A stretch of 64,000 bases of DNA. Origin: an uncultured Chloroflexota bacterium (lineage in GTDB: Bacteria > Chloroflexota > Anaerolineae > Anaerolineales > Villigracilaceae). The DNA is taken from positions 1 to 64,000 of the forward strand of contig CAIWRB010000250.1 of NCBI GenBank assembly GCA_903914955.1. Direction: 5' to 3'. Positions 17,960 through 27,559 of the stretch are shown here, piece after piece (the first letter of the stretch is position 1; every line of letters starts with the position of its first letter). The translations under genes and the position numbers were made by a program. The notes beneath the pieces are model-generated. The model worked only from the letters and a program-made list of their open reading frames with translations, ran no database searches and was not told the DNA's origin.

Positions 17960-19261
17960 CTACGACCAAAGCCGATCCCAGCTTAGCTCATTATCCCATT
18001 GTGAAGTTGGCTCGAAGAAACCTTGGTCTTCAGGAATAAGATGTTCCTTGACTGCCTCTTCATTGAGAGTAAATCCAAGACCGGGCGCGTCGGGGACCGT
18101 GATATATCCATTTTGGATAATAGGCTTTGACCCACTATCAATGAAGTCATTCCAGAATGGAATATCTGTGAAGTGATGTTCGAGAGCGATAAAGTTTTCA
18201 GTGGCGGCGGCGCATTGCACAGCGGCCATTGTACTGATCGGTGTACCTGCCATGTGGAGCGCCATACTGACTCCATATTCTTGCGCGAGATCGCCGATCT
18301 TCTTTGTTTCGAGAATCCCTCCACTTGTGGCAAGGTCAGGATGAATAACGTTAACAGCGTGCGCTTGAAGCAAAGGCAGAAATCCTTCTTTGAGATAAAT
18401 ATCTTCACCGGTGCAAACGGGGGTTTTGAGCGCACGTTCCATCTTCACCCATTGATCGGTAAATTGCCAGGGCACCATATCTTCAAGCCAGGCGAGATTG
18501 AACGGTTCCAATGCTTCACCCAAACGAATACAATCATCCACGCCGATATGACCAAAGTGGTCGGCGGCGATGGGGACTTCATATCCCACCACAGCACGCA
18601 CCTGCTTCACATATTCACACAACATCTCTATGCCCTTGGGCGTGAGGCGCACATGCGTGAAGGGATGTTGAATACTATTGATATCCAGCATACGATCTAA
18701 TTCAGTGCCGTCATCTGTTTTCAGAATCCCGGCTGGATAGGTAAGAGAGTTCTTCTCTCCAATGAGCGGTTGAATTCCAATATCCATTTTTAGCATCGTA
18801 AAGCCATGCGACATTCGTTCCTTGAGTTTATGCCCCATCGCTTCGCCGGTCGGTTCGTTGGGAGTGTCACAATACATGCGGATCGCATCTCGGAATTTCC
18901 CGCCCGCGAGAACATAAGCAGGGACGCCGTAGGCCTTGCCCGCCAAGTCCATCAAAGCCATTTCGACTCCACACACTCCCCCACCCTGTCTTGCGTGGTG
19001 ACCGAATTGCTTGATCTTGCGAAAGACCTTATCCACATTACATGGATTTTCTCCCAGTAAACGGCTTTTGAGCATTAGCGCATAATTCTTGCTCGCACCA
19101 TCGCGCACCTCGCCGTAACCACTGAGACCTTGATTGGTATCGATTCGGATGATAGGAAAACGCCACCCCTCCCAGCCGACAGTTGCTGTGCGAATATCTG
19201 TGATCTTTAACTCACTGGGGCGTGAATGCTGGTTAATATGATCTTCGGGTCGTATGCTCAT
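17960..19261 (-). CDS. Enolase-superfamily (mandelate racemase-like) enzyme
   Basis: The 433-residue product has a capping domain with PCNVDKVFRKIKQFG and a barrel with Lys/Asp in MLKMDIG, Asp in IAADHFGHIG, Glu in WLEDMVPWQ, Glu in CTGEDIYLK and the barrel-end His in SMALHMAGTPIS. It likely dehydrates a sugar acid using Mg2+. The start overlaps the RraA-like stop by four bases. Its active-site set differs from the neighbouring paralogues at 13150 and 15641, in line with a distinct stereochemistry. Confidence 0.82.
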   Translation of the reverse strand: MSIRPEDHINQHSRPSELKITDIRTATVGWEGWRFPIIRIDTNQGLSGYGEVRDGASKNYALMLKSRLLGENPCNVDKVFRKIKQFGHHARQGGGVCGVEMALMDLAGKAYGVPAYVLAGGKFRDAIRMYCDTPNEPTGEAMGHKLKERMSHGFTMLKMDIGIQPLIGEKNSLTYPAGILKTDDGTELDRMLDINSIQHPFTHVRLTPKGIEMLCEYVKQVRAVVGYEVPIAADHFGHIGVDDCIRLGEALEPFNLAWLEDMVPWQFTDQWVKMERALKTPVCTGEDIYLKEGFLPLLQAHAVNVIHPDLATSGGILETKKIGDLAQEYGVSMALHMAGTPISTMAAVQCAAATENFIALEHHFTDIPFWNDFIDSGSKPIIQNGYITVPDAPGLGFTLNEEAVKEHLIPEDQGFFEPTSQWDNELSWDRLWS

Positions 19262-20085
19262 TTTTTATTCGCCTTTTTCTTGAGCCATACGTTGAAGTCT
19301 GCTTCAATATCTTCGCGCCAGGTTTGAACGTCAATCTCGCCGCTGGTATATTTGCCTTCATCCAAACGCATCTTGCCAAATTCATCGCGCACACGGACGG
19401 CTTCACTGGATTCAACAACTTCCTGCACAAGATGCGGCGGGATGAATATGATGCCGGTCGGTGTGCCCAACATCACATCACCCGGTAACACGGTCACACC
19501 TCCGATGCGGATGGGAATGTTGATTCCAGCCAGCGTCACATCGGCAATCGCGGTAGGGTCAACACCTCGCACATAGAAATTTACATCGGTCAATTGAACC
19601 AGTCCCTGATAGTCGCGGATGCCGCCCTCAATGACGGCTCCCACGCGGGTGCGGCTGCGTGTCGCAGTGCCGAGGTTATCGCCTATCACGGTACCATCTT
19701 TAACTTTGCCAAAAATATCCACGATCATCACATCATTTAACTGTAATGACTCGATGATCCATGAGTTCTGTCCACCAATCTTGCCGCGGCCTTCACTCAC
19801 GCCTGCCTGTTGAATGGCATCATGGTAATCGGGGCGATGCGGCAGAAACTGCGCCGTGATCGCCCGCCCGACAGTGATGACACCCGGATGTGTTTCCATC
19901 CAATTGCCTTCAAATTGACGGTCATACCCGTGATTACGCAGCACTCCCCAGGCCTCTTCGGTGGTTACCAGCTTCATGCGTTCCAGGTAATCGTCAGGCA
20001 CACACGGTCGCCCATCGGGAAAACGGTCAAAGGGATTGAGTTTCGTAAGTTCGATCAGGTCTTCTTTGGAAGGTTGAATATGCAT
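19258..20085 (-). CDS. RraA-like aldolase family protein
   Basis: The 275-residue protein has the RraA/HMG-aldolase core: GDNLGTATRSRTRVGAVIEGG followed by the substrate- and metal-binding IRDYQGL (near residue 160), and GDVMLGTPTGIIFIPPHL. Family members are 4-hydroxy-4-methyl-2-oxoglutarate or oxaloacetate-type aldolases/decarboxylases, or lack catalysis. In a sugar-acid operon it could cleave a 2-keto-3-deoxy acid or a related keto acid. It has a longer N-terminus than the usual 160-230 residues (about 60 extra residues with the HPGVITVGRAITAQF segment). Confidence 0.78.
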   Translation of the reverse strand: MHIQPSKEDLIELTKLNPFDRFPDGRPCVPDDYLERMKLVTTEEAWGVLRNHGYDRQFEGNWMETHPGVITVGRAITAQFLPHRPDYHDAIQQAGVSEGRGKIGGQNSWIIESLQLNDVMIVDIFGKVKDGTVIGDNLGTATRSRTRVGAVIEGGIRDYQGLVQLTDVNFYVRGVDPTAIADVTLAGINIPIRIGGVTVLPGDVMLGTPTGIIFIPPHLVQEVVESSEAVRVRDEFGKMRLDEGKYTSGEIDVQTWREDIEADFNVWLKKKANKK

Positions 20086-20104
20086 ATCATTATTCCTTTT
20101 TTTA

Positions 20105-20932
20105 TTAGTTATGTTTCCAGCCGAGCAATCGTTCCGCCTTGCTGGAGTCGAAAAAGCTCTTGTGCCCGCTTAGGTCGCCGCGCACGGGCACATCCGGAAA
20201 ATATTTTTGCTTCAATTCAAGTGAGGGGATATCGGTAATGGTCGCGGGCGCAACGATATAAAACACTTCGTGCCCTTTAAATTCTGCGGTTAGAGAAAGC
20301 AGACAGGCTCGCGCAGCAGAATCGTGAAGAGTATATGCCCACAGGTTTTTCGCGGCTGCTTCTGTCTGACTATAGCCTTTAGCCTGCACAGCCGTGGCGC
20401 GTTCCGGTACGACCCAGTGAAAGCGCATACTTGAGATAACCATCTGTTCATAACGCCGCGCAAACGAGTTGCCCTGTTCTTCGCAAATCCATTTGGAAAG
20501 GCTGTACGGGTCTTCGTTGTACGTGGGATGTTCCTCATCGAGCGGAAAATAATCGAAGCGCGGCCAGCGGCTGTAGGCGAGTCCGGTCGCGTTGACGCTG
20601 GATGCCTGACACACTCTAGTAATGCCCACTTCAACTGCGGCACGGAAAATATTGTAGCTTCCCACAACATTATTATTATGTACTATATGATCAGGATGAT
20701 GTCCGGGTGCCGGAATAGCGGCCATATGCACCACGGCATCGCATCCACGAAAAGCATTTTCCATTGCGGCGTAATCTGTGATATCCGCTTGAATATAGGC
20801 GACACCGGGTTTTCGCGCATCATCGCCCGGAATCACGCGGTCGATACACACAACGTTATGTCCCTGCACCAAAGCCATATCGATAACAGCTTTGCCTACA
20901 CTGCCGATTCCTCCAGTCACTGCGATTTTCAT
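20105..20932 (-). CDS. NAD-dependent epimerase/dehydratase family protein (copy 1)
   Basis: An extended SDR of 275 residues, with nucleotide motif [11 protein letters not shown] at residues 6-16, the acidic Asp36 region (VVCIDR), [12 protein letters not shown], a catalytic-serine strand QASSVNATG and the YSLSK motif near residue 140. Such proteins act on sugars or nucleotide sugars; uronate dehydrogenase is one relevant subgroup, though its signature is not clear here. A close relative is encoded at 38452 on the other strand. The start overlaps the UxuA-like gene by four bases. Confidence 0.8.
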   Translation of the reverse strand: MKIAVTGGIGSVGKAVIDMALVQGHNVVCIDRVIPGDDARKPGVAYIQADITDYAAMENAFRGCDAVVHMAAIPAPGHHPDHIVHNNNVVGSYNIFRAAVEVGITRVCQASSVNATGLAYSRWPRFDYFPLDEEHPTYNEDPYSLSKWICEEQGNSFARRYEQMVISSMRFHWVVPERATAVQAKGYSQTEAAAKNLWAYTLHDSAARACLLSLTAEFKGHEVFYIVAPATITDIPSLELKQKYFPDVPVRGDLSGHKSFFDSSKAERLLGWKHN

Positions 20933-21918
20933 AAAGACTGTCCCTTATCGGCATAAACAGCTTGTCGAAGACCGCGAATGTACCCAATTGCGTAAAGCCT
21001 TCCAAATGATGAATAGCCGGCATTGTCGTTGCTGTCACCTTCCACTGTTGGTACATGATCAGGACGGAGCACGCCTTCAAAGTTAATATCCTTATAAGCC
21101 TGCATGCAAGCAAGCATGTCGGTCTTGCCTTCGTCATGCCAGGTCTCTTCATATTTTTCCACTGTGCCACGCACATCACGGAAGTGGACGAAAAATATTT
21201 TGTCCTGTCTGCCAAATTTTTGGATCACACCAGGGAGATCGTTTGTCATGAGCGTGAAATTTCCCTGACACATGGTGATGCCATTCATTGGACTGGGAAG
21301 GATCTCAAGCAGACGCTGGTAATTTTCAATACTGCTCATAATACGCCCCACCCCGCGAATAGGCGAAAGTGGAGGATCGTCCGGATGCATCGCAAGTTTG
21401 ACTTTCCATTTCTCTGCCACAGGCAATACAATTTTTAGGAAGTGTTCGAGTGTTTCCCAAAGTTTCTCCTCACTGATGGGACCGTTCTCAGTCAGTGGCG
21501 CATCCTTCATCAGAGCATTGTCAAAACTGGTAACCACCGATCCGCCGCGTGAAATCGTGTTGGTGCTGGTACGAAGCCAGTTGAAATCGGTCATCCATTC
21601 GTAACACCAGACCGGAATACCCAAACGTCCCATGTTCTCGATCAACGTACAAACTGTAGCTATTTCCTCGTCGCCGCCCGGCAAACCACGCTTCGCTTTA
21701 TTTAACGGTGGGCGAACTTCAATAACAGCCAATTTGAAACCACCACTTTCATAGCGTTGTTTCATCCGCAGGAGGGGCAAATAATCCCACGGAGCGTCCG
21801 TGCCATTGGAAGGTTCATTGAACGGCAGGCCGCCGACAGCATAATCGACGCCAGCTTGTTTGGAAAGCTTCCATAAAGGCGAAGGGGTTGGCGGTAAAAA
21901 TTCTGCAATTTGAAGCAT
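20929..21918 (-). CDS. UxuA-like mannonate dehydratase family protein (copy 2)
   Basis: The 329-residue protein shares the UxuA-type motifs with the product at 16896: [13 protein letters not shown] (about residue 177), [17 protein letters not shown] (about 246) and [12 protein letters not shown]. It should bind a divalent metal and dehydrate mannonate or a related aldonate. The two copies are only distantly alike, so this is not a recent duplication. AAAGGAG precedes the ATG at good spacing. Confidence 0.78.
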   Translation of the reverse strand: MLQIAEFLPPTPSPLWKLSKQAGVDYAVGGLPFNEPSNGTDAPWDYLPLLRMKQRYESGGFKLAVIEVRPPLNKAKRGLPGGDEEIATVCTLIENMGRLGIPVWCYEWMTDFNWLRTSTNTISRGGSVVTSFDNALMKDAPLTENGPISEEKLWETLEHFLKIVLPVAEKWKVKLAMHPDDPPLSPIRGVGRIMSSIENYQRLLEILPSPMNGITMCQGNFTLMTNDLPGVIQKFGRQDKIFFVHFRDVRGTVEKYEETWHDEGKTDMLACMQAYKDINFEGVLRPDHVPTVEGDSNDNAGYSSFGRLYAIGYIRGLRQAVYADKGQSL

Positions 21919-21920
21919 TG

Positions 21921-22916
21921 TTAATCTCCTTTCAAAATAGTTTCCATCGATTGAAGTTCTGCATCACTCAGCGATAGGTTTTTCAACGTGTCGACAGCAT
22001 CGTCAATTTGAGAAACCCGACTCGCGCCGATCAGTACCGAGGTCATACCTGTGTGACGCAGCACCCACGCAAGCGCCAACTGGGCAAGAGTCTCACCGCG
22101 CGCTTTCGCCATATCATTCAAGCGCTTTACCTTGGCGAGTTTTTCGCCTGTAATATTTTCGGGCCTCAAAAATCCATGCGGCTTGGAGGCGCGTGAACCT
22201 TCGGGAATACCACCAAGATATTTGTCAGTTAGCAAACCCTGCGCAAGCGGGGAAAAAGCGATGCAGCCTATCCCTTCATCTTCCAAAACCGGTAGAAGAC
22301 CGTCTTCTATCCAGCGGTTGAACATACTATAGGATGGCTGATGGATGAGACAGGGTGTGCCCAATGACTTCAAAATTTGTGCGGCTTGCCGTGTTTGATC
22401 AGGCTTGTAGTTGGAAAGGCCCACATACAGAGCGCGTCCGCTTCGCACAATGTAATCAAGTGCAGACATTGTTTCCTCCAGAGGCGTGTCCGGGTCAGGG
22501 CGATGATGGTAGAAGATATCCACGTAATCCAATCCCATGCGCTTGAGGCTTTGGTCGAGGCTTGAGACAAGATACTTGCGTGAACCCCATTCGCCGTATG
22601 GACCGGGCCACATATAGTAGCCCGCCTTGGATGAAATTATTAATTCATCGCGATAAGGTTTCAAATCGGATTGCATGATCTGCCCAAAGGTTTCCTCAGC
22701 TGAACCAGCAGGTGGACCATAATTGTTCGCCAGATCAAAGTGAGTGATACCCAGATCAAAGGCGCGTCGAACCATTGCGCGGCTGTTCTCGAATACATCC
22801 ACTCCGCCGAAGTTGTGCCAGAGTCCCAGCGAGACGGCGGGCAATCGCAGACCGCTCCTGCCGCTGCGGTTGTAGCGCATTGAATCGTACCGTATATCAA
22901 TTGGTAAATATGTCAT
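21921..22916 (-). CDS. Aldo/keto reductase, YghZ/Kv-beta-like
   Basis: The 331-residue TIM-barrel reductase has the catalytic tetrad in place: Asp in [11 protein letters not shown] (Asp and Tyr), Lys in IISSKAGY and His in FYHHRPD. The N-terminal [20 protein letters not shown] and the C-terminal NADPH segment [13 protein letters not shown] mark the AKR14-like (YghZ, L-glyceraldehyde-3-phosphate reductase) branch. It would reduce or oxidise a small sugar aldehyde with NADPH. GGAGTAAACA precedes the ATG. Confidence 0.88.
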   Translation of the reverse strand: MTYLPIDIRYDSMRYNRSGRSGLRLPAVSLGLWHNFGGVDVFENSRAMVRRAFDLGITHFDLANNYGPPAGSAEETFGQIMQSDLKPYRDELIISSKAGYYMWPGPYGEWGSRKYLVSSLDQSLKRMGLDYVDIFYHHRPDPDTPLEETMSALDYIVRSGRALYVGLSNYKPDQTRQAAQILKSLGTPCLIHQPSYSMFNRWIEDGLLPVLEDEGIGCIAFSPLAQGLLTDKYLGGIPEGSRASKPHGFLRPENITGEKLAKVKRLNDMAKARGETLAQLALAWVLRHTGMTSVLIGASRVSQIDDAVDTLKNLSLSDAELQSMETILKGD

Positions 22917-22934
22917 TGTTTACTCCATTCATGA

Positions 22935-23726
22935 TTAAGTATCCTGCATCACAGCACTGCGTCCGCCGTCGATCAGGATCGTTGTTCCTGAAATATAACC
23001 AGCCAATGGATTACAGAGGAATGCACATAAAACGCCTACTTCTTCTGATGTACCCAAACGCCCAACCGGATGCAATCCTATCACCTGGGCACGTTTGGCT
23101 GCCGGGTCTGGAAATTGACCAAACCATTCGATATTCATTGGGGTGTCAATAAACCCGGGGGCAATTCCAATAGTTCGAATGTGCGGCCCCCACTCGATCG
23201 CAAGGGATTGAACCATCGCCAGCAAACCCGCCTTGGCAACATTGTATGGGAAGCAGTTGGGCAAAGTATAAAAGGCGTGATTGGAAGCCATGATGATCAC
23301 GACCGGGGCAGGAGCGTGATCAAGGTACGGCTTGGCAGCCTGTGTCACACGCCAGTGCGCGGCCAGGTTAAGATCGATGTTGGCTTGCCAATCGGATTCG
23401 CTCAATTGCGATGTGCCAATATGAAAATTACGCCCGGCATTTGAAACAACAATATCCAGACCGCCAAGTTGATCGGCAGCCCATTCGACAAAGACCCGCG
23501 CTGCAACTCCATCCGTTAAATCAACGGATTGATAAAACGCGCGTCGCCCATGACTTTCTACTGTGGATATAAAACGCTGCGCGCCCTCGCTGTCTTCTGC
23601 TTCAAATCCACAGCCTGCGATGTCACTGCCAGCTTGGGCTAGTGCCTCCGCGATGCCCGCACCAATACCACTGCTGACGCCGGTAACGAGGGCACGATAA
23701 TTAGTGAGATCAATATTTATGCTCAT
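22935..23726 (-). CDS. SDR family oxidoreductase
   Basis: A classical short-chain dehydrogenase of 263 residues: TGVSSGIGAGIAEAL near residues 15-29, the NAG motif in VVSNAGRN, catalytic Ser in IIMASNHAFY, catalytic YNVAK near residue 168, and the usual C-terminal end NPLAGYISGTTILIDGG. It is likely to oxidise a sugar alcohol or a sugar acid such as gluconate (5-keto-gluconate-type reaction) in the cytoplasm. The start overlaps the regulator's stop by four bases. Confidence 0.87.
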   Translation of the reverse strand: MSINIDLTNYRALVTGVSSGIGAGIAEALAQAGSDIAGCGFEAEDSEGAQRFISTVESHGRRAFYQSVDLTDGVAARVFVEWAADQLGGLDIVVSNAGRNFHIGTSQLSESDWQANIDLNLAAHWRVTQAAKPYLDHAPAPVVIIMASNHAFYTLPNCFPYNVAKAGLLAMVQSLAIEWGPHIRTIGIAPGFIDTPMNIEWFGQFPDPAAKRAQVIGLHPVGRLGTSEEVGVLCAFLCNPLAGYISGTTILIDGGRSAVMQDT

Positions 23727-26053
23727 ATTGCAGATACCTCATGTACGGCTTGCTCCAGCGTTTTCAACTGAGAATCGTTCCATAACAACTTGAATTTAGA
23801 CTCGCTAATTTTTGTACGAGACATTGTTTTTAGATCTTCATGTAAATCAGGAAGAGTGGGCGCATTGCGCACTCCCTTCGTTTCCCGCAGAGAATCCGCC
23901 ATGCCCCAGAGTTTGGCTGCCAGCTTATGATCGCCTTTTAAGGCCATAACACATGCCAAACTCTCGATACACCAAACAATTCCTGAACGATTTTTATATC
24001 CGTTGAAAAATTTTATTGCAGTTTTTAAATGAGCGACCGCCGATACAGTGTCCTTTTGAGCCAGTGCAATCTCTCCCAACCCAAAATATGCCAAAGCCGC
24101 ACCAGATTTATGGGGACCAATCGACTCAAAAACAGTCCCGCTTTCCTTATAAAATTTTCCAGCATTTTCAAATTCATTTTGCAGGAGCTCGTTATAACCG
24201 AGATGACAAAGAGCCCATCCAATCGCCTGGGCTTCATTCTGCTGACGAGCCAGGGTCAGACCCTCATCAAGCAGCGTTCTTGCGTTTTTGAGTTCCCCTT
24301 GCATATTTAAGACTTCACCAAGGGTTACGGTCGTCCATGAGATTCCAAGCTTGTCATCCAATTCGCGATAGATCGAAAGACTTTGCTCCAGCCAGGCCCG
24401 GGCAGTTGTTGTATCTCCGCGTTCCCGAGCCAGCCAGCCGAGTCGGTTGAGTGCCCAGGCGCTAACGCGGATACCACCCTTTCTATCCATGCGCATTTCG
24501 ACTGCTTCGTTGTTCATGGCAGAAATACTCCATGCCAACGCAGCGCGAATATTATCGATCTCGAGTTCCATATTATCGAGCCAATTTTTTTGAAGATAAT
24601 CATTAAGAGATCTCGGAGCCCCTGCTTCAGCGAAAGTGAAATAATATTCAGCATGCCGTCGCCTTATGGCGTCTGCCTCGCCGCTTTCAATCAATTTAGT
24701 TAGCGCATATTGTCTGATCGAGTCCAGTAATCTATACCTGATCACGCCCCGAACGACCGTACTTCTCTTCAACGCCAATGATTTTTCAATCAGCCGCCCC
24801 AACAATTCAAGAACCTCGCCAGAATCGACTCCGTCTCCGGCGCAGATCGACTCGCAGGCCTCAAGTGTCCAATGTCTGGCGAACACGGTCAATCGGCGAA
24901 AAAGCGCCTTTTCAGGTTCGGTTAGAAGATCGTAGCTCCAATCGATCAATGCTTGCAGTGTTTGGTGCCGGGGTAATGCTGTACGGCTTCCGCCGGTTAG
25001 CAGGCGGAAAACATCGTCCAATCGGGACGCAATCTGCTCCACCGGCAGCATACGCAAGCGGGCAGCTGCAAGCTCAATTGCTAGGGGAATTCCATCCAAG
25101 CGTTGACAAATTTGCGCGACTGCAGATTCGTTTTCTGGATTTAGACTGAATCCGGGAATAACATTGGCGGCGCGGTCAACAAAAAGTTGAATAGATTCAA
25201 ATTGGTCAAATTTGCCGGGTTGAGGAGGATTGCGTCGATCTGGCATGGAAAGTGAAGGAACATAAATTGCCCTCTCGCCATTGACACCTAACAGTTCCCT
25301 GCTGGTGGCGAGAATATAGACCGTTGAACAAGCTTGAAGAATGGATTCGGCCAGTTCTGCACTGGCTTGAATCACATGTTCACAATTATCAAAAATCAGC
25401 AAAAGAGTTTTACCGCGCAAATGTCCTGTGATGGCGGTGATCAGATCGCCATCGGGTTCTTCTGCTACACCTAAAACAGCCGCAAGCGTGGTTGCTAAAT
25501 GCCCAGGATCGGCAAGCGGCCCGAACTCAGCGAGCCAGATGCCATCCGGAAAATTATCAAGCATGCTTGATGCTGCATGTAATGCAAGTCGGGTTTTCCC
25601 ACTGCCCCCGTGTCCCGAAAGGGTCAGCAACCGGACGTTTCCTTCCTCAACAGCGTTGGGAGTAAGAGCGCGTTTGATCTCTATTATTTCCTTCTCCCTT
25701 CCAATAAAGCTGGTCAATCGGATGGGAAGATTATGGCTTGCAGTTTTTATTTCATCAACAACGATCTGTGAGTCATTTTGGCGCGATGAAGAATGTGAGC
25801 TGGAACCAAGATCTAAAAATCTGGATACCCACTCATTCTGCTCCTCAATATACAAAGCGGGCACAAACCGGGCGGCAAGTGTGGAATCATCCGGAGTGCG
25901 TTCATTTTTTTCAAGACGGCTTATTTGAGATTCGCTATACCCCACCGCAATAGCTAACTCCCGCTGAGTGAGTCCGGCTTTTCGCCTGAGAAATCGAAGT
26001 AATTCACCAAAGGTGGTGAAGTTTTCAGGTTTTATAACTAAAGTACGAGGCAT
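23723..26053 (-). CDS. XRE-HTH / NB-ARC-type ATPase / TPR transcriptional regulator
   Basis: The 776-residue protein starts with an XRE helix-turn-helix (residues 12-65: TFGELLRFLRRKAGLTQREL, SESQISRLEKNER), followed by an AAA/NB-ARC ATPase with Walker A GHGGSGKTRLAL near 145 and LLLIFDNCEH as Walker B near 220, the GLPL-like GIPLAIELAAARLRML, and C-terminal TPR repeats. It would act as an ATP-gated activator, first gene of the sugar-acid operon. After NIRAALAWSI (near 520) the usual segment of about 50 residues before the TPRs seems missing, suggesting an in-frame deletion or a compact variant. Confidence 0.85.
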   Translation of the reverse strand: MPRTLVIKPENFTTFGELLRFLRRKAGLTQRELAIAVGYSESQISRLEKNERTPDDSTLAARFVPALYIEEQNEWVSRFLDLGSSSHSSSRQNDSQIVVDEIKTASHNLPIRLTSFIGREKEIIEIKRALTPNAVEEGNVRLLTLSGHGGSGKTRLALHAASSMLDNFPDGIWLAEFGPLADPGHLATTLAAVLGVAEEPDGDLITAITGHLRGKTLLLIFDNCEHVIQASAELAESILQACSTVYILATSRELLGVNGERAIYVPSLSMPDRRNPPQPGKFDQFESIQLFVDRAANVIPGFSLNPENESAVAQICQRLDGIPLAIELAAARLRMLPVEQIASRLDDVFRLLTGGSRTALPRHQTLQALIDWSYDLLTEPEKALFRRLTVFARHWTLEACESICAGDGVDSGEVLELLGRLIEKSLALKRSTVVRGVIRYRLLDSIRQYALTKLIESGEADAIRRRHAEYYFTFAEAGAPRSLNDYLQKNWLDNMELEIDNIRAALAWSISAMNNEAVEMRMDRKGGIRVSAWALNRLGWLARERGDTTTARAWLEQSLSIYRELDDKLGISWTTVTLGEVLNMQGELKNARTLLDEGLTLARQQNEAQAIGWALCHLGYNELLQNEFENAGKFYKESGTVFESIGPHKSGAALAYFGLGEIALAQKDTVSAVAHLKTAIKFFNGYKNRSGIVWCIESLACVMALKGDHKLAAKLWGMADSLRETKGVRNAPTLPDLHEDLKTMSRTKISESKFKLLWNDSQLKTLEQAVHEVSAI

Positions 26054-26080
26054 GGGTATATCTATATCCTAAAGGAAAAT

Positions 26081-26154
26081 TGACAAAATTCAATGAAACA
26101 GGCTGATTGTCAATATTTTTCGGCCAAACTGTCAAGAAACCGCATATTTGTCAA
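26081..26154. promoter_or_regulatory. Four TGTCAA/TTGACA repeats between regulator and small membrane protein
   Basis: The hexamer TGTCAA occurs three times in one orientation (26108-26113, 26130-26135, 26149-26154) and once inverted (26081-26086), spaced 19-27 bases apart, close to two helical turns. They lie in the divergent gap between the XRE/NB-ARC regulator and the small protein at 26208. They could be binding sites for the regulator or overlapping -35 boxes; no convincing -10 partner is seen at 17 bases. Confidence 0.4.
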
Positions 26155-26207
26155 GCCGCTTTACTGTATGCTCCATAACGAACTAAATAACAAGAAAAGG
26201 AGATGAC

Positions 26208-26402
26208 ATGAGTACAAAAATCGATAACCAATTGGTCCAGGTTTATATCCAGGAAGCCATGCAAAATTCCGCAAGATCCAGAGCTGAAAGACTCGCACAG
26301 CCTGCTCGCACAAAAATCAATGGTCGGGAGTCCTTAATAGCGCTGATCGCCGCAGGAGTCCCTATCGCGATCTGGCTGGTCCAGGTCTTTAAAACCAGGT
26401 AA
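26208..26402 (+). CDS. Small single-span membrane protein, unknown function
   Basis: A strong ribosome site (AAAAGGAGATGAC) directly precedes the ATG, so translation of this 64-residue product is likely. The N-terminal half is polar (QVYIQEAMQNSARSRAERL) and could be an amphipathic helix; the C-terminal part holds one membrane span (ALIAAGVPIAIWLVQVF) ending in KTR. No family is recognised. It is divergent from the NB-ARC regulator and convergent with the enolase-superfamily gene that ends at 26408, so it may be co-regulated with the sugar-acid operon. Confidence 0.65.
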   Translation: MSTKIDNQLVQVYIQEAMQNSARSRAERLAQPARTKINGRESLIALIAAGVPIAIWLVQVFKTR

Positions 26403-26407
26403 TTTCA

Positions 26408-27559
26408 CTACTCAACTGGTTTCCGCTTTTCCCAGCCCGATCGAAACAATGGGAGATAATTGTTCGGGTTATAGGGATGTTTCTTGATTTCTTCGTAATT
26501 TAAATCCGCTCCCCAACCAATTCGGTCATCTTCAAGTTCAAGGTAACCATTATTCACCGTGGCTGGGTTCGTCAAAATAATATTGGCCCAATCTTCGTTG
26601 AAGTCATCAAAGATCTCATGAATGAAGAAGTTGGGAGTGGCAGTGTTTAGGTGGGCACAGACGAGCGAACATAAAGGTCCTTGCGCGCTATGCGGAGCCG
26701 TTACTCCATTGTGGGCGTGAACCATTCCGCATATCTGCTTGGATGCTGTCAAACCAAGATACTGCGGCTCAAGTTGAATGATATGAATCGCATCGTGGCT
26801 AAGCAATTCAGAAAACTGTTGTGGACTGTAATAATCCTCACCACATGCAATCGGCACCGGACTTCGCTTTGCTACTTCGACCATCTGTGAAATAAACTGA
26901 GGCGGAACAGGAGCTTCGAACCATGTCGGTTGATACTTCGCCATCGCATCCGCGAATTGCAAAGCAGTATGTGGACTGAAACGGTTGTGAGCTTCGATCA
27001 TGATGTCCACATTTGGGCCGACCGCGTCACGGACAGAAGCAATAAGTTCCAATGCGAGCGAAAAATCGGCGCGCTCCACATAACGCCACGCCGCTCCAAA
27101 CGGATCAAACTTCAAGGCAGTATATCCGCGCGCAACTACACTCTTCGCCTTCTCATGAAAACTTTGCGGTTCACGCGGACCACGATACCAACCATTTGCG
27201 TAAACTCGCAATCGTTCATGACAGCGTCCGCCGAGTAATTTGTAAACCGGTTGCTTGGTTACTTTGCCCATGATATCCCAACAGGCAAATTCGATGCCTG
27301 AGAGCGCAGCGCCTTGAATCTGCCCGCCGTCCGAGTAGACTTCGCGGAATAGTTTCAGCGTGTGATTCTCCACATCAAATGGATCTTCTCCGATGACGAA
27401 GCGTTTCAATTCCTGAATGGCAGCCTCGACGGTTTTTGCGAAGCCGTTCAAAGTCGCTTCGCCGATACCGTGAAAACCTTCGTCTGTATCCACCCGTGTG
27501 AAGACCCAATTCTTCCACGGGTTACCAACAATGTAAGTGGTGACGTCTGTGATTTTCAT
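26408..27559 (-). CDS. Enolase-superfamily (mandelate racemase-like) enzyme
   Basis: Starting at the ATG that overlaps the upstream stop (ATGA at 27559-27556), the product has 383 residues: capping domain MKITDVTTYIVGNPW, then barrel residues Lys/Asp in ALKFDPFGAAW, Glu in IMIEAHNRF, Glu in WFEAPVPPQ, Glu in ACGEDYYSP and His in VTAPHSAQGP. The KFDPFG motif puts it in the large galactonate/gluconate dehydratase-like group of the mandelate racemase branch. It is the last gene of the operon that imports and degrades a sugar through the DapA-like aldolase. Confidence 0.83.
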   Translation of the reverse strand: MKITDVTTYIVGNPWKNWVFTRVDTDEGFHGIGEATLNGFAKTVEAAIQELKRFVIGEDPFDVENHTLKLFREVYSDGGQIQGAALSGIEFACWDIMGKVTKQPVYKLLGGRCHERLRVYANGWYRGPREPQSFHEKAKSVVARGYTALKFDPFGAAWRYVERADFSLALELIASVRDAVGPNVDIMIEAHNRFSPHTALQFADAMAKYQPTWFEAPVPPQFISQMVEVAKRSPVPIACGEDYYSPQQFSELLSHDAIHIIQLEPQYLGLTASKQICGMVHAHNGVTAPHSAQGPLCSLVCAHLNTATPNFFIHEIFDDFNEDWANIILTNPATVNNGYLELEDDRIGWGADLNYEEIKKHPYNPNNYLPLFRSGWEKRKPVE

